Positions 24,848-33,298 of a stretch of 39,485 nt of DNA are shown here, piece by piece. A program made the position numbers and the translations under genes. The stretch covers positions 1-39,485 of the forward strand of contig NZ_JAFUMA010000108.1 in the NCBI RefSeq assembly GCF_017483025.1, read 5' to 3'. Under the pieces are notes generated by a model. That model saw only the letters and a program-made list of their open reading frames with translations. It did no database searches and was not told the origin of the DNA. Numbering within the stretch: position 1 is the first letter of the stretch; every line of letters begins with the position of its first letter. Source of the DNA: Anaerotignum sp. (GTDB taxonomy: Bacteria > Bacillota > Clostridia > Lachnospirales > Anaerotignaceae).

Positions 24848-25217
24848 AAAAAGTATGGCTTTTTCTAAATAGTCTTAATTCGTCTGAAAGCGTTGATTTT
24901 TCAATGTTTTTTAGCATTGGATGCAAACAAAGAACCGTACGAGGATATCCTCCTGCTGTTTTTTCTTTGCACCATTTCTGTAAAAATGATTGGGAGAACG
25001 AGTCTCTCAACAGCGTTCTCCCGAAAATCCGTAGACCAGTCCTCTGGTCTTTTTTATAAAAATTCGGTCGAAACTTCATGGTCTCCTCTCACGCCGGAAC
25101 ACGGCTTCCCATCGCTGTTGTTTTCTGCAAGGCCTAAGGCGCTCCCCTTCTGCCTTCCCGTTTGCGGGCAATTTTTCAAATCGTCAGAAAAACTCGTTTA
25201 TTAGTTGCTATTCTTTT
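24848..25217. other. 370-base non-coding stretch between the tRNA fragment and thiE
   Basis: No convincing gene. It holds an inverted repeat GGGAGAACG/CGTTCTCCC (24992-25000, 25014-25022), a plus-facing terminator-like hairpin (25033-25056), and a second hairpin CCCG-TTTG-CGGG followed by CAATTTTTC near 25160. A minus-strand reading frame (25079-24801) has a ribosome-binding-like GAGGAG but runs through the tRNA fragment, so it is doubtful. Read as residue of an inserted element. Confidence 0.4.
25033..25055 (+). terminator. Plus-facing terminator-like hairpin without an upstream gene
   Basis: AGACCAG/CTGGTCT (25033-25039, 25044-25050) with 4-base loop and a run of six T. No plus-strand gene lies before it. 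Confidence 0.6.
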
Positions 25218-25817
25218 TTATACTTTTATTTCAAAGCCTTTCATTGTTTCTTTCACATTCTCACATCGCATCAAGCCACTCATCACACAAGCACCCGCAG
25301 CACCTGTTTTTCGCACTGCATCCATATTCTCACTACTGATACCGCCGATGGCATATACAGGAATGGATACGCTTTTGCATACATTCTGCAGGAATTCCAG
25401 CCCTCTGGGAGCCAGTCCTTTTTTACAGTCTGTCTGAAAAACATGACCTGCTGTGATGTATGTGCATCCAAGCTGTTCTGCTTCTTTTGCTTCTTCTACA
25501 GAATGGCAGGACGCACCGATGATCTTGAATTTTTCTTTTGTTTTTTCATCCAACCCCCGAAGAATATGCAGGGGTAAATGGATATTTTCTGCTCTCAGCT
25601 CGATTGCCGCATCCACAAAACTGTGCAGCATGCAGGGAACATGATATTTTTTGCAGAGCTGCAAAACTTTCTCTGCCAATTCTTTATACTCTTTTTCGCT
25701 TAAATCTTTTTCCCGCAGGATGATCCCCGTGGGATGGTTTGCAGCGATCTTTTCCACTCTTTCAAGGAAATCTTCCTTGCAAAGGGTTCGATTTGTTACA
25801 CATAAAATATCAGACAT
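25218..25817 (-). CDS. thiE: Thiamine phosphate synthase ThiE / thiazole tautomerase TenI family
   Basis: 199 residues from the ATG at 25817 (an in-frame ATG at 25829 is also possible; neither has a strong ribosome site, and both overlap the end of thiH). TIM-barrel of the ThiE/TenI family: ILCVTNR start, CMLHSFVDAAIEL, ASCHSVEEAKEAEQLGCTYITAGHVFQTDCKKGL, and the phosphate-binding YAIGGISSENMD. ThiE joins HMP-PP and thiazole phosphate; TenI aromatises the thiazole. The SCHSVEEA and GHVFQTDCKKGL segments look TenI-like, so tautomerase activity is a real alternative. Last gene of the thiSFGHE operon. Confidence 0.8.
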   Translation of the reverse strand: MSDILCVTNRTLCKEDFLERVEKIAANHPTGIILREKDLSEKEYKELAEKVLQLCKKYHVPCMLHSFVDAAIELRAENIHLPLHILRGLDEKTKEKFKIIGASCHSVEEAKEAEQLGCTYITAGHVFQTDCKKGLAPRGLEFLQNVCKSVSIPVYAIGGISSENMDAVRKTGAAGACVMSGLMRCENVKETMKGFEIKV

Positions 25818-27063
25818 AGAGATAATCATTCAGCACCGGCTGAAGTCCTTCCTCCGCCATGTCCTCGTACATCTTTTCGAAGCTGCGGTCATCGTTGATT
25901 TCGAACTGTTCATCACCTTCGGTGCCATCTGCCTCTTTTCCGGTATATTTGCTTTCATGGTCGCCGATGCCTGTGGAAACGCCGGCAGAAACTTTTGTTG
26001 CCGCAATTTTCACGATGCCATCGCGGAAAGCCGCGCTTTCACGGGAAGATACAGTAATACCGACAAAGGGCAGGAAAATACGGTATGCACAGATGATCTG
26101 ACACAGCTGTTTTTCACCTACATCCAGTGGATTGATCTTGTCATTGTTGATAATGGGTCTCAGTCTGGGGCAGGATAAGGACATCTCTGCGTGGGGGTAT
26201 TTTCTCTGGAGATAATATACATGCAATGCGCTGGCCAGCGCGTCCTTTCTGAAATCAGAAAGACCCAGCAACGCGGAAAATGCTACCCCTCTCATGCCAC
26301 CACGAAGTGCTCTTTCCTGGGCATCGAAGCGATAGGGCCATACACGCTTATGTCCCAGCAGATGCAGGGTTTCGTATTTGTCTGTGTCGTATGTCTCCTG
26401 AAAAACAGTCACATAGTCTACACCACATTCGTGGAGATAGCGGTATTCATCCGTATTCACGGGATAAATTTCTATGCCCACCATACGGAAGTATTTTCTC
26501 GCCAGTTTGCACGCTTCACCGATATACTGCACATCACTCTGGGCTCTGCTTTCCCCGGTCAGGATCAGGATTTCTTCCATGCCACTGTCGGCGATGACCT
26601 GCATTTCCCTTTCGATCTGCTCCATGGAAAGTTTCATGCGGTTGATATGGTTATAGCAGTTGAAGCCGCAGTAAACGCAGTAGTTTTCACAATAGTTGGC
26701 GATATACAGTGGTGTGAACAGATAGACCGTGTTGCCAAAATGCTTGCTGGTCTCCAGTCTTGCCTTCTGCGCCATTTCCTCTAAGAATGGTTCTGCTGCA
26801 GGGGAAAGGAGTGCCTTGAAATCCTCAATAGAGCAGGTTTCATGTTCCAGTGCTGCACGCACATCCCTTGCTGTGTACTGAGAATAATCGTAAGATTTCA
26901 TCTGGCTCATGACCATTTCGCAGACCTCAGATTCGATTTTCTCCATACCGGGCATATATTCCATATGGTTTGCCCTCGCCGCAGGGTTCGTTTCCAGTTC
27001 ATGCTTCCGTTTCAGTGCTTCCGCGGAAAGATACTGGGAATCTACAAAATATTGATTTTCCAT
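25810..27063 (-). CDS. thiH: 2-iminoacetate synthase ThiH (radical SAM)
   Basis: 417 residues. The radical-SAM cluster motif is C-x3-C-x2-C in YCENYCVYCGFNC, in the ThiH-type context YIANYCENYC; other motifs are EILILTGE, GIEIYPVNTDEYRYL and FQETYD. ThiH cleaves tyrosine to dehydroglycine (2-iminoacetate) and p-cresol for thiazole assembly with ThiG, the anaerobic alternative to the oxygen-dependent ThiO. GAAGGAGGG precedes the ATG, 13 bases after thiG. Confidence 0.95.
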   Translation of the reverse strand: MENQYFVDSQYLSAEALKRKHELETNPAARANHMEYMPGMEKIESEVCEMVMSQMKSYDYSQYTARDVRAALEHETCSIEDFKALLSPAAEPFLEEMAQKARLETSKHFGNTVYLFTPLYIANYCENYCVYCGFNCYNHINRMKLSMEQIEREMQVIADSGMEEILILTGESRAQSDVQYIGEACKLARKYFRMVGIEIYPVNTDEYRYLHECGVDYVTVFQETYDTDKYETLHLLGHKRVWPYRFDAQERALRGGMRGVAFSALLGLSDFRKDALASALHVYYLQRKYPHAEMSLSCPRLRPIINNDKINPLDVGEKQLCQIICAYRIFLPFVGITVSSRESAAFRDGIVKIAATKVSAGVSTGIGDHESKYTGKEADGTEGDEQFEINDDRSFEKMYEDMAEEGLQPVLNDYLYV

Positions 27064-27075
27064 GCCGTTCCCTCC

Positions 27076-27849
27076 TTAGTCATGCAGGAAGCCTGTCAGA
27101 GGATCAGATGCAGATGCACCTCTTACCAATACCCTGCCCAAGCCGGAGAGGTATGCCTTTCTGCCTGCTTCGATTGCTTGACGGAATGCTGCCGCCATTA
27201 AGGGCAGATCACCTGCAGTTGCCAGAGCAGTATTTGCCATGATTGCCGCTGCGCCCATTTCCATGGCTTCGCAAGCCTGAGAGGGTCTGCCAATGCCAGC
27301 GTCTACGATGATCGGCAGGTCGATTTCATCCACCAGAATTTGGATGAATTCTCTGGTTGCCAGACCCTTATTGGAACCAATAGGGGATGCCAGAGGCATA
27401 ATCGTTGCCGCACCAGCGTTTACCAAGTCACGGGCAACATTCAGATCGGGATACATATAAGGCATGACCACAAATCCTTCCTTTGCCAGAATTTCTGTTG
27501 CCTTGATGGTTTCGTAGTTATCGGGCAGGAGATATTTGCTGTCACGCATGATCTCTACTTTTACAAAATTACCGCAGCCCAGTTCCCTTGCCAGACGGGC
27601 GATACGCACTGCTTCCTCTGCATTTCTTGCACCGGAAGTATTAGGCAGCAGAGTAACATTCTTTGGAATATAGTCCAGAATATTTTCCTGTTCCTTTGTA
27701 TTAGCTCTGCGTACTGCCAGTGTGATGATTTCCGCACCAGCATCCTTCACCGCAGATTCAATCAGCTTCAGGGAATATTTCCCGGAACCCAGGATAAATC
27801 TGGAGTTGAATTCATGTCCGCCGATGATGAGTTTGTCATCTTTCTGCAT
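27076..27849 (-). CDS. thiG: Thiazole synthase ThiG
   Basis: 257 residues, typical length. Starts with the family's [19 protein letters not shown]. The catalytic lysine is in [16 protein letters not shown], and phosphate binding is by [19 protein letters not shown] and [13 protein letters not shown]. It condenses deoxyxylulose phosphate, iminoacetate and ThiS thiocarboxylate into thiazole phosphate. It lies 30 bases after thiF in the thi operon. Confidence 0.96.
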   Translation of the reverse strand: MQKDDKLIIGGHEFNSRFILGSGKYSLKLIESAVKDAGAEIITLAVRRANTKEQENILDYIPKNVTLLPNTSGARNAEEAVRIARLARELGCGNFVKVEIMRDSKYLLPDNYETIKATEILAKEGFVVMPYMYPDLNVARDLVNAGAATIMPLASPIGSNKGLATREFIQILVDEIDLPIIVDAGIGRPSQACEAMEMGAAAIMANTALATAGDLPLMAAAFRQAIEAGRKAYLSGLGRVLVRGASASDPLTGFLHD

Positions 27850-27879
27850 AAAATTCCTTCTTTCTTTTCCTTCTTTTCA

Positions 27880-28530
27880 TTATGGTTCAAATTTTTCTGC
27901 CAGGATACGCAGGATCGTGTGGGCCTCATGGGCGGCACAAAGCATCACGCGGGAAGATACCAGTCCGATATCATCCGCCACATCGCTGACACCGTCCCCA
28001 CAGAGATAAAAACGCTCCATGACCCTTCTTGTGCGAATGGTATTTGGAGAACCAAACCCAGCCATGCCAGATGCAGACACCAGATATTTCTCAGGGAATG
28101 TTTCCAGAACGCCATTGACCAGCATGGCCTTCGCCTCTGCTTTGTCAAAGGACTCACAGATAATATCCGCCTCGCCCAGCAGCTCCTCAAGATTCTCTTC
28201 CGTCACACGAACGGTATGGGTCTCCGTTTCCACATAGGGTGCAATTTCCTGCAGATTGGCAGAAAGGGCTTCTGTTTTCGGCAGTCCGATCTGAAACGCC
28301 TTATATTGCTGCCGATGGAGATTGGTGATATCCACTTCATCGAAATCGATCAGAATGAGTTTCCCAATTCCAGCTCTGGCAAGGGAAATCGCAACATTGG
28401 AACCAAGCCCGCCAAGACCGCAGATGGCAACTGTGCTGCCTGCAAATTTCTTCTGCAGTTCTTTTCCATGGCGCGCCTCCTGCGCCTTCCGCATTTCCTC
28501 TTTTGTTGGAATGTTTCTCAAATCAGCCAC
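27880..28530 (-). CDS. thiF: Sulfur carrier protein ThiS adenylyltransferase ThiF (family 2)
   Basis: 216 residues, shorter than E. coli ThiF/MoeB and of the length of clostridial family-2 ThiF. E1-like nucleotide fold: [23 protein letters not shown], then [16 protein letters not shown] with the ATP-contacting arginine, and the [14 protein letters not shown] strand. The zinc-binding CxxC pairs of the longer proteins are absent. It adenylates the C-terminal glycine of ThiS. Start overlaps the thiS stop by 8 bases. Confidence 0.92.
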   Translation of the reverse strand: MADLRNIPTKEEMRKAQEARHGKELQKKFAGSTVAICGLGGLGSNVAISLARAGIGKLILIDFDEVDITNLHRQQYKAFQIGLPKTEALSANLQEIAPYVETETHTVRVTEENLEELLGEADIICESFDKAEAKAMLVNGVLETFPEKYLVSASGMAGFGSPNTIRTRRVMERFYLCGDGVSDVADDIGLVSSRVMLCAAHEAHTILRILAEKFEP

Positions 28531-28717
28531 CTCCTACAAAATTCACGATTTCGATACTGTCGCCATCCTGCAAAACTGTTTCGGCATACTGGGCTTTCGG
28601 TACGATTTCTCCGTTCCGTTCTACAGCGATACGCAAGGGATTGTAGTTCGTTGTTTCCAGATATTCTGCTACTGTTTTGCCACTGATGTTCAGTTCCGCG
28701 CCGTTGATTTTTACCAT
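28523..28717 (-). CDS. thiS: Sulfur carrier protein ThiS
   Basis: 64 residues from the ATG at 28717, which has GAAGGAGGTG in front; an in-frame upstream start would lie inside the riboswitch terminator. Ubiquitin-like beta-grasp protein with [12 protein letters not shown] start and the required C-terminal diglycine (NFVGGG) that carries the thiocarboxylate. First gene of the thi operon. Confidence 0.95.
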   Translation of the reverse strand: MVKINGAELNISGKTVAEYLETTNYNPLRIAVERNGEIVPKAQYAETVLQDGDSIEIVNFVGGG

Positions 28718-28738
28718 GTTTTCACCTCCTTCTGCAAC

Positions 28739-28770
28739 AAAAAAAGAAGCTATCCAGTTTGGATAACTTC
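28739..28770 (-). terminator. Riboswitch-controlled terminator before thiS
   Basis: Eleven-base-pair stem GAAGTTATCCA/TGGATAGCTTC on the minus strand with 3-base loop and seven T, between the TPP aptamer and thiS. Expression-platform terminator: formed when TPP is bound. Confidence 0.88.
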
Positions 28771-28784
28771 TTAGTATTCTCGTC

Positions 28785-28880
28785 ACACAGGCATTCCTAC
28801 GTTGGCATTATCCAAATCAGGTATATGGGTCGAAGATCATTATCTTCCTCTCAGCCTGTAACACAAGCTCCCCGCTGTTG
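28785..28880 (-). promoter_or_regulatory. TPP riboswitch (THI element)
   Basis: On the minus strand the conserved pieces appear in order: GGGGAGC, CAGGCTGAGAGG (HMP-binding arm, 28847-28858), GACCC, then CTGATTTGGATAATGCCAAC (pyrophosphate-binding arm, 28801-28820) and GTAGGAA. It binds thiamine pyrophosphate and controls the thi operon through the terminator at 28739-28770. Confidence 0.95.
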
Positions 28881-28897
28881 TATTTCGTTGCAATTTC

Positions 28898-28926
28898 ATT
28901 ATATCTCTATCTGCCCAAAAGTACAA
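28898..28926 (-). promoter_or_regulatory. Promoter of the thi operon
   Basis: Minus-strand TTGTAC (28921-28926), 17 bases, TATAAT (28898-28903), starting transcription about 10 bases before the TPP aptamer. A palindrome ATGTTT-GT-AAACAT (28957-28970) lies upstream of the -35. Confidence 0.75.
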
Positions 28927-29014
28927 GATTTTCTTTTGTCTCGTTACTCCGTGAAGATGTTTGTAAACATGAATCAGCTTCGTAAATATCTTATCAACTT
29001 GTAATAACTATTTT

Positions 29015-29048
29015 GTAGGCAAAAAGCCTGTTTTGCCTGCATTTTTTT
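29015..29048 (+). terminator. Plus-facing orphan terminator
   Basis: GTAGGCAAAA/TTTTGCCTGC (29015-29024, 29031-29040; one G-T pair), then A and seven T. No plus-strand gene lies before it. It faces the tRNA terminator at 29053-29098. Confidence 0.6.
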
Positions 29049-29052
29049 GTGT

Positions 29053-29098
29053 TCAAAAAAAGAAAATGCCAAGAAACGTTGGTTTCTCGGCATTTTCT
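29053..29098 (-). terminator. Terminator of the tRNA-Arg/glmM transcript
   Basis: Seventeen-position stem AGAAAATGCCAAGAAAC with GTTTCTCGGCATTTTCT (one A-C opposition that becomes G-U on the minus-strand RNA), 4-base loop, and seven T on the minus strand. Confidence 0.88.
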
Positions 29099-29101
29099 GC
29101 T

Positions 29102-29175
29102 TGTCCCCGACGGGATTCGAACCCACGACCTTCCGCTTAGGAGGCGGACGCTCTATCCTGCTGAGCTACGGAGAC
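29102..29175 (-). tRNA. tRNA-Arg, anticodon CCT
   Basis: Folds completely on the minus strand: acceptor GTCTCCG/CGGGGAC, D-arm GCTC...GAGC, anticodon arm TCCGC-CTCCTAA-GCGGA with CCT at the centre, variable AGGTC, T-arm GTGGG-TTCGAAT-CCCGT, discriminator A. 74 bases; CCA not encoded. It lies 50 bases after glmM with no evident promoter of its own, so it is probably cut from the cdaA-cdaR-glmM transcript. Confidence 0.95.
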
Positions 29176-29179
29176 ATAC

Positions 29180-29219
29180 GGGGGCATGGCCCCCTTACGT
29201 TGAAATCAGGATTTCAACG
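29180..29219 (-). other. Two hairpins between glmM and tRNA-Arg
   Basis: CGTTGAAATC/GATTTCAACG (29198-29219) and GGGGGC/GCCCCC (29180-29194). Neither has a T-tract on the minus strand, so they probably do not stop transcription into the tRNA; they may mark RNA processing or protect the glmM message. On the plus strand the first is followed by GTTTTTATTT. Confidence 0.5.
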
Positions 29220-29224
29220 AGTTT

Positions 29225-30574
29225 TTATTTCAAACGTTCTTCGATCAGAGCTGCCAGTTTTCTGGCTTCCTTATCCATCTTTTCGATGTCCTTGCCTTCG
29301 ATCATGACACGAACCAGAGGTTCTGTGCCGGAAGTACGGATCAGGACTCTGCCATCCTGGGAGAATTCTGCTTCCAGCTCTTCAATGGCTTTGCGCACTA
29401 CTGCATCTTCCATATAGCTGTTCTTTTTCGCGTTGTTTACGCGGGCATTGACCAGCACCTGGGGCATGGTCTGCATGATGCTTGCCAGTTCAGATGCCTT
29501 TTTGCCGCTGCGTTTCAGCACAGAAAGCATCTGGATAGCTGTCAGGATGCCGTCCCCTGTGGTGTTGTGGTCCAGGAAGATGACATGACCGCTCTGTTCG
29601 CCGCCGATATTGTAGCCGTCAGCCAGCATACGTTCCAAAACGTATCTGTCGCCAACGGAGGTCTGCAGGATATTGATATCGTTTTCTCTGCCCATCATAG
29701 TCAGGCCCAGGTTGGACATGACAGTGCCTACGATGGTATCCTTCGCCAGTTCGCCTCTCTGTTTCATATCCAGGCCGCAGATGGCAAGGATCTTGTCACC
29801 ATCGATCAATTCGCCTTTTTCATCCACAGCCAGACAGCGGTCTGCATCGCCGTCGAAGGCAAAGCCGATATCTGCGCCGTTTTCTACTACCATGGCTTTC
29901 AGGTCTTCCATATGAGTGGAGCCGCATTTATCGTTGATGTTTGTGCCGTCGGGTTCGTTATGGATGATGCAGAGGCTTGCGCCCAGATCCAGCATAGCGA
30001 TGGGGGCTGCCTTATAGGATGCGCCGTTGGCACAGTCCAGAGCCACCTTGATGCCGCCGAATTTTTCTGTTGTTGTCTTTGTCAGGAATGCAATATAGTC
30101 GTCCAGAGCTTCTTCCGCGTAGCCCTTTGTGCCCAGGCCGATACCGGTGGGGCTGGGCAGGATCTCGGGATGGCTCAGGATGATGCTTTCGATCTCATCT
30201 TCCAGTTCATCACTCAGCTTATAGCCCTGATTGTTGAAAAACTTGATGCCGTTATATTCCACGGGGTTATGGGATGCGGAGATCATAACGCCGGCATCCA
30301 GTCTGTATTTTCTTACCAGATATGCCACTGCGGGAGTGGGGATGATGCCTGCCACCACTGCATGGGCGCCTACGGAGCAGATGCCTGCCACCAGAGCGCT
30401 TTCCAGCATATCGCCGCTGATGCGGGTATCCATTGCTACCAAAATGCGGGGCGCGTGCTTTGTTTCCTTTGTCAGTACATATGCACCGGCTCTGCCCAGG
30501 CGGAATGCCAGATCGCCGGTCAGTTCTGTATTGGCAACGCCTCTCACGCCGTCTGTACCAAATAATCTTGCCAT
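29225..30574 (-). CDS. glmM: Phosphoglucosamine mutase GlmM
   Basis: 449 residues from the ATG at 30574 with GGAGG upstream. Converts glucosamine-6-phosphate to glucosamine-1-phosphate for UDP-GlcNAc and cell-wall synthesis. Motifs in order: [12 protein letters not shown], the phosphoserine loop [19 protein letters not shown], metal-binding FDGDADRC, sugar-binding GGEQSGHVI, and phosphate-binding [12 protein letters not shown]. Third gene of the cdaA-cdaR-glmM operon; in Bacillota GlmM also binds and inhibits CdaA. Confidence 0.97.
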   Translation of the reverse strand: MARLFGTDGVRGVANTELTGDLAFRLGRAGAYVLTKETKHAPRILVAMDTRISGDMLESALVAGICSVGAHAVVAGIIPTPAVAYLVRKYRLDAGVMISASHNPVEYNGIKFFNNQGYKLSDELEDEIESIILSHPEILPSPTGIGLGTKGYAEEALDDYIAFLTKTTTEKFGGIKVALDCANGASYKAAPIAMLDLGASLCIIHNEPDGTNINDKCGSTHMEDLKAMVVENGADIGFAFDGDADRCLAVDEKGELIDGDKILAICGLDMKQRGELAKDTIVGTVMSNLGLTMMGRENDINILQTSVGDRYVLERMLADGYNIGGEQSGHVIFLDHNTTGDGILTAIQMLSVLKRSGKKASELASIMQTMPQVLVNARVNNAKKNSYMEDAVVRKAIEELEAEFSQDGRVLIRTSGTEPLVRVMIEGKDIEKMDKEARKLAALIEERLK

Positions 30575-30591
30575 TTTATATTCCTCCAAAA

Positions 30592-31857
30592 TCATTCATT
30601 CTCCGGCGTTTCTGTTTCGCCGATGACTGTAACATCAATATAAGCGGGGCTTGCGCTCAGCCCGTTGGGCAGATCCAGATGGATCAGTACCCGATGGGTG
30701 CCTTCGGTCAGCCCGCTGACATGGACGGTGCCGTCCAGATCGCCGGCATGGAGCCCATTCAATGCGCTGCTGTCGCCGGAAATGGTGACATGGGCTGTGC
30801 CAAGGCTGTATGTTTTTCCGGCCTCTTCCCCGATCAGGGTGAGGTTGGATTCATTCAGTGTGAATTGCTTGCCGTTCTGCGGCTCGATGGAAACGCTCAC
30901 CTGTATGGTGGTGTCGCTGCCTTCCTTCAGCAGGATGCCTTCCGGCAGATAATCTTCCAGAGAGAAGGTTTTTGTGACAGAAGAGGTGCGGCCGGAAACG
31001 TCAATGCTATCCAGATGCAGGGAGATCAGTTCTTCCAGATCTTCCTCTGTACCGGTTACTTCTGCATATCTGGGGCTGCAGCTGATGTCGCCTACCTGAT
31101 AGCCGCTGGCGGGTGTGCCGGCAATATCCACCTGGATAGGGATCTGCTTCATATCATGGAGAGCATAGGAAATGGTGACTTCCGGTACATTCGTGGAAAC
31201 ACCGCTTACCTCCATGCCATGGATATCGTAGCAAATGAGTTTTACCTTTACTTCGAAATCCGCCTGCAGCACCTCTGCGCTGATCTCTGCCCGTACGCTG
31301 TTGACGCGGTTGACCAAAGAAGCGGGGCCGGAAACCATAACGGTTTCATTGCTGATATTTGGCTGAGAAAGGTATATGCCGGTTTCCACATCACCCAGGA
31401 TCTTCACTTCCACAGGCATTTCCTTGAAAGTGAGGGTTTCCACTTTTGCTTCCACCACTGCGGGGGATTTGCTGCCGATGGCGTAGTTGTTGCCGCCGCC
31501 CAAAATAGAAACATTGACAGTCAGGGCTACCGTATCCCCATTGACTGCATAAGCCAGCTCAGACAGATCCACCGTAGCGGTGATCCAGTCGGGGTTCTGG
31601 CTCAGTCTGTCCAGAGCGGTTCTCTGGGCCTTTACCTTTACTGTGATCTTTGTATTTTTCAATTCTTCCGCATTGCCGACCGTCAGCCCCCGGGCGCTTA
31701 AGGTATCCATATTTTCCAGAGTCAGAGGTCTGCTGTAGCTGCGGGTATCTACGGGCTGGGTGATATTGATGACCATGAACCACATGATGGCGGCGATGGC
31801 AACGGAAAGCAGCTTCCAGCCGATATCTTTCATCAGTAATTCCTGAAATCTTTTCAT
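30592..31857 (-). CDS. cdaR: CdaA regulatory protein CdaR (YbbR domains)
   Basis: 421 residues. A single N-terminal membrane helix ([17 protein letters not shown], about 15-31) is followed by an extracytoplasmic region made of several YbbR repeats, seen as recurring [35 protein letters not shown] and [20 protein letters not shown] segments. CdaR controls the diadenylate cyclase CdaA from the outer face. Starts in a 4-base overlap with cdaA. It ends with a short tail ([10 protein letters not shown]) 17 bases before glmM. Confidence 0.92.
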   Translation of the reverse strand: MKRFQELLMKDIGWKLLSVAIAAIMWFMVINITQPVDTRSYSRPLTLENMDTLSARGLTVGNAEELKNTKITVKVKAQRTALDRLSQNPDWITATVDLSELAYAVNGDTVALTVNVSILGGGNNYAIGSKSPAVVEAKVETLTFKEMPVEVKILGDVETGIYLSQPNISNETVMVSGPASLVNRVNSVRAEISAEVLQADFEVKVKLICYDIHGMEVSGVSTNVPEVTISYALHDMKQIPIQVDIAGTPASGYQVGDISCSPRYAEVTGTEEDLEELISLHLDSIDVSGRTSSVTKTFSLEDYLPEGILLKEGSDTTIQVSVSIEPQNGKQFTLNESNLTLIGEEAGKTYSLGTAHVTISGDSSALNGLHAGDLDGTVHVSGLTEGTHRVLIHLDLPNGLSASPAYIDVTVIGETETPENE

Positions 31858-32717
31858 TCTTTATCCTGCCGTCCTTTCCAAATCGTAGCAAATGTCTTTT
31901 TATTACCGTCTTTCTGAGACTGGGAGATCATGCTTCTGAGCTGGTCGGGCGTCAGATGGCGATACAGCACGCCGCCCCTTGCCAGGGAAATAGCGCCGGT
32001 TTCTTCGGAAACGACGATGACATAAGCATCGGAAACCTCGCTGGCACCAATGGCAGCTCTGTGGCGGGTACCCAGCTCCATGCTGATCTCGTTACTGTCG
32101 GTCAGCGGCAGGAAACAGGTAGCAGCAGCGACGCGGTTGCGGCGCACGATCACAGCACCATCATGCAGCGGTGTGTTATGTTCGAAAATATTGATGAGCA
32201 GCTGGCTGGAAACGATGGCATCGATGGGGATACCGGTACGCTCCAGGTCGCCCAGGGGGACTTCCTGCTCGATGAGGATGAGGGCGCCTGTTTTCACAGA
32301 GCCCATCTTTTCTGCGGCCTTTACGATCTCATCAACGGTACGGCGGCTGGCTTTATCGTCAGCCTCTTCCGTGCTGCGGGTAAAATAAGAGAAAAATTTC
32401 CCTTTGCCCAGCTGCTCCAGTGCCTTTCTCAGCTCCGGCTGGAAAACGACGATGACGGCGATGATGCCCACAGAGATGGTATTGGAGAGGATCCAGAGGA
32501 TGGTGTTCAGCCGCAGCAAGGTAGCGACCGCCGCCAAAGCGAAGATCACCAGGATGCCTTTGAACAGCACCCACGCACGGGTCTCTTTGATCCAGAATAT
32601 GATTTTATAAATAATGTAGGCAACAATGAGGATATCCAGAATATCCGTAATGCCAAGGGAAGGCCTTGCGAATTCTGTGATCCCCAGACTGCCTAAAATG
32701 CTTTTGAAAGTTTCCAT
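31854..32717 (-). CDS. cdaA: Diadenylate cyclase CdaA
   Basis: 287 residues from the ATG at 32717; an upstream in-frame ATG at 32747 is possible, but neither start has a strong site (AGGGTG at the proximal one). N-terminal three membrane segments (ILDILIVAYIIYKII, WVLFKGILVIFALAAVA, ILWILSNTISVGIIAVIV), then the DAC domain with catalytic DGA in LHDGAVIV and RHR in GTRHRAAIG. Makes c-di-AMP, the potassium/osmotic and cell-wall signal. The order cdaA-cdaR-glmM is conserved in Bacillota. Confidence 0.95.
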   Translation of the reverse strand: METFKSILGSLGITEFARPSLGITDILDILIVAYIIYKIIFWIKETRAWVLFKGILVIFALAAVATLLRLNTILWILSNTISVGIIAVIVVFQPELRKALEQLGKGKFFSYFTRSTEEADDKASRRTVDEIVKAAEKMGSVKTGALILIEQEVPLGDLERTGIPIDAIVSSQLLINIFEHNTPLHDGAVIVRRNRVAAATCFLPLTDSNEISMELGTRHRAAIGASEVSDAYVIVVSEETGAISLARGGVLYRHLTPDQLRSMISQSQKDGNKKTFATIWKGRQDKE

Positions 32718-33298
32718 ACGATACACCCTGTCTGTTTTTGGAGTCATTCTTTTTGTAAAAATAATGATATCCTAACTTTACTAGATTATGTAAACGTGGT
32801 AGGATATTACATATGGGCACAAAAACCCAGTTTCTATGATTATAGCATAAACTCCCGCAAAATGTTATGAAAAGATGATGAAAAAGTAAACTTATTTTCC
32901 ATGTGTAGTCTGATGTCTGAAAAGTGTTGCGGCGGGTGTCTTTTTTGGGCAGATTGTTAAAAAAATGATTAAATTCGGCACAAAAAAGAGGTGAGAAAAA
33001 AATGGATTTTAGGCAGATTGTACTTTTATAAATACATTGTAGGACAAGGCTGTGTAACATTTTTTCTGTTAATTTTCTTAATAGTATTCAATTCGTGCAA
33101 AAATGATGCAAATTCTCGTCCTTGTTTTGGTTGTTTTTGTTTTTGTGCATTCGCTAAAAGGAATTGACTTTGTTTATTTTTTGTGTTTAAATAACAGTTG
33201 AAGGGGTGATTTTCGATATTTTTTCTGAATGACGCGAAAAATTGCCCGAGTTGTCTGACACTTATTCACTTATTTTATATTTTTAAGGAGGAAGAAGA
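32718..33298. other. Divergent intergenic region between cdaA and the aminotransferase
   Basis: About 580 AT-rich bases. It holds an 8-base inverted repeat ATATCCTA/TAGGATAT (32767-32774, 32800-32807) near cdaA, a minus-strand extended -10 (TGCTATAAT, -10 at 32838-32843) probably for cdaA, a nine-codon frame at 33002-33031 with AAGAGGTGAG in front, and a plus promoter at 33164-33193. Nothing else is recognised. Confidence 0.45.
33164..33193 (+). promoter_or_regulatory. Candidate promoter of the aminotransferase gene
   Basis: TTGACT (33164-33169), 18 bases, TAAATA (33188-33193), leaving a leader of about 100 bases before the AAGGAGG site of the gene. Confidence 0.4.

Noticed and set aside
24801..25079. 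Minus-strand 92-codon frame with GAGGAG before its ATG
   Set aside because: It ends by translating the tRNA fragment (the tail KAVGSNPAGTG is the usual product of reading a T-arm) and contains hairpins; kept only as part of the non-coding stretch.
27340..28686. Plus-strand open frame across thiG, thiF and thiS
   Set aside because: Overlaps three certain thi genes on the other strand; no start signal.
29047..29417. Plus-strand frames over the tRNA-Arg
   Set aside because: The segment GFEPTTFRLGGG is translated tRNA sequence; the rest is antisense of glmM.
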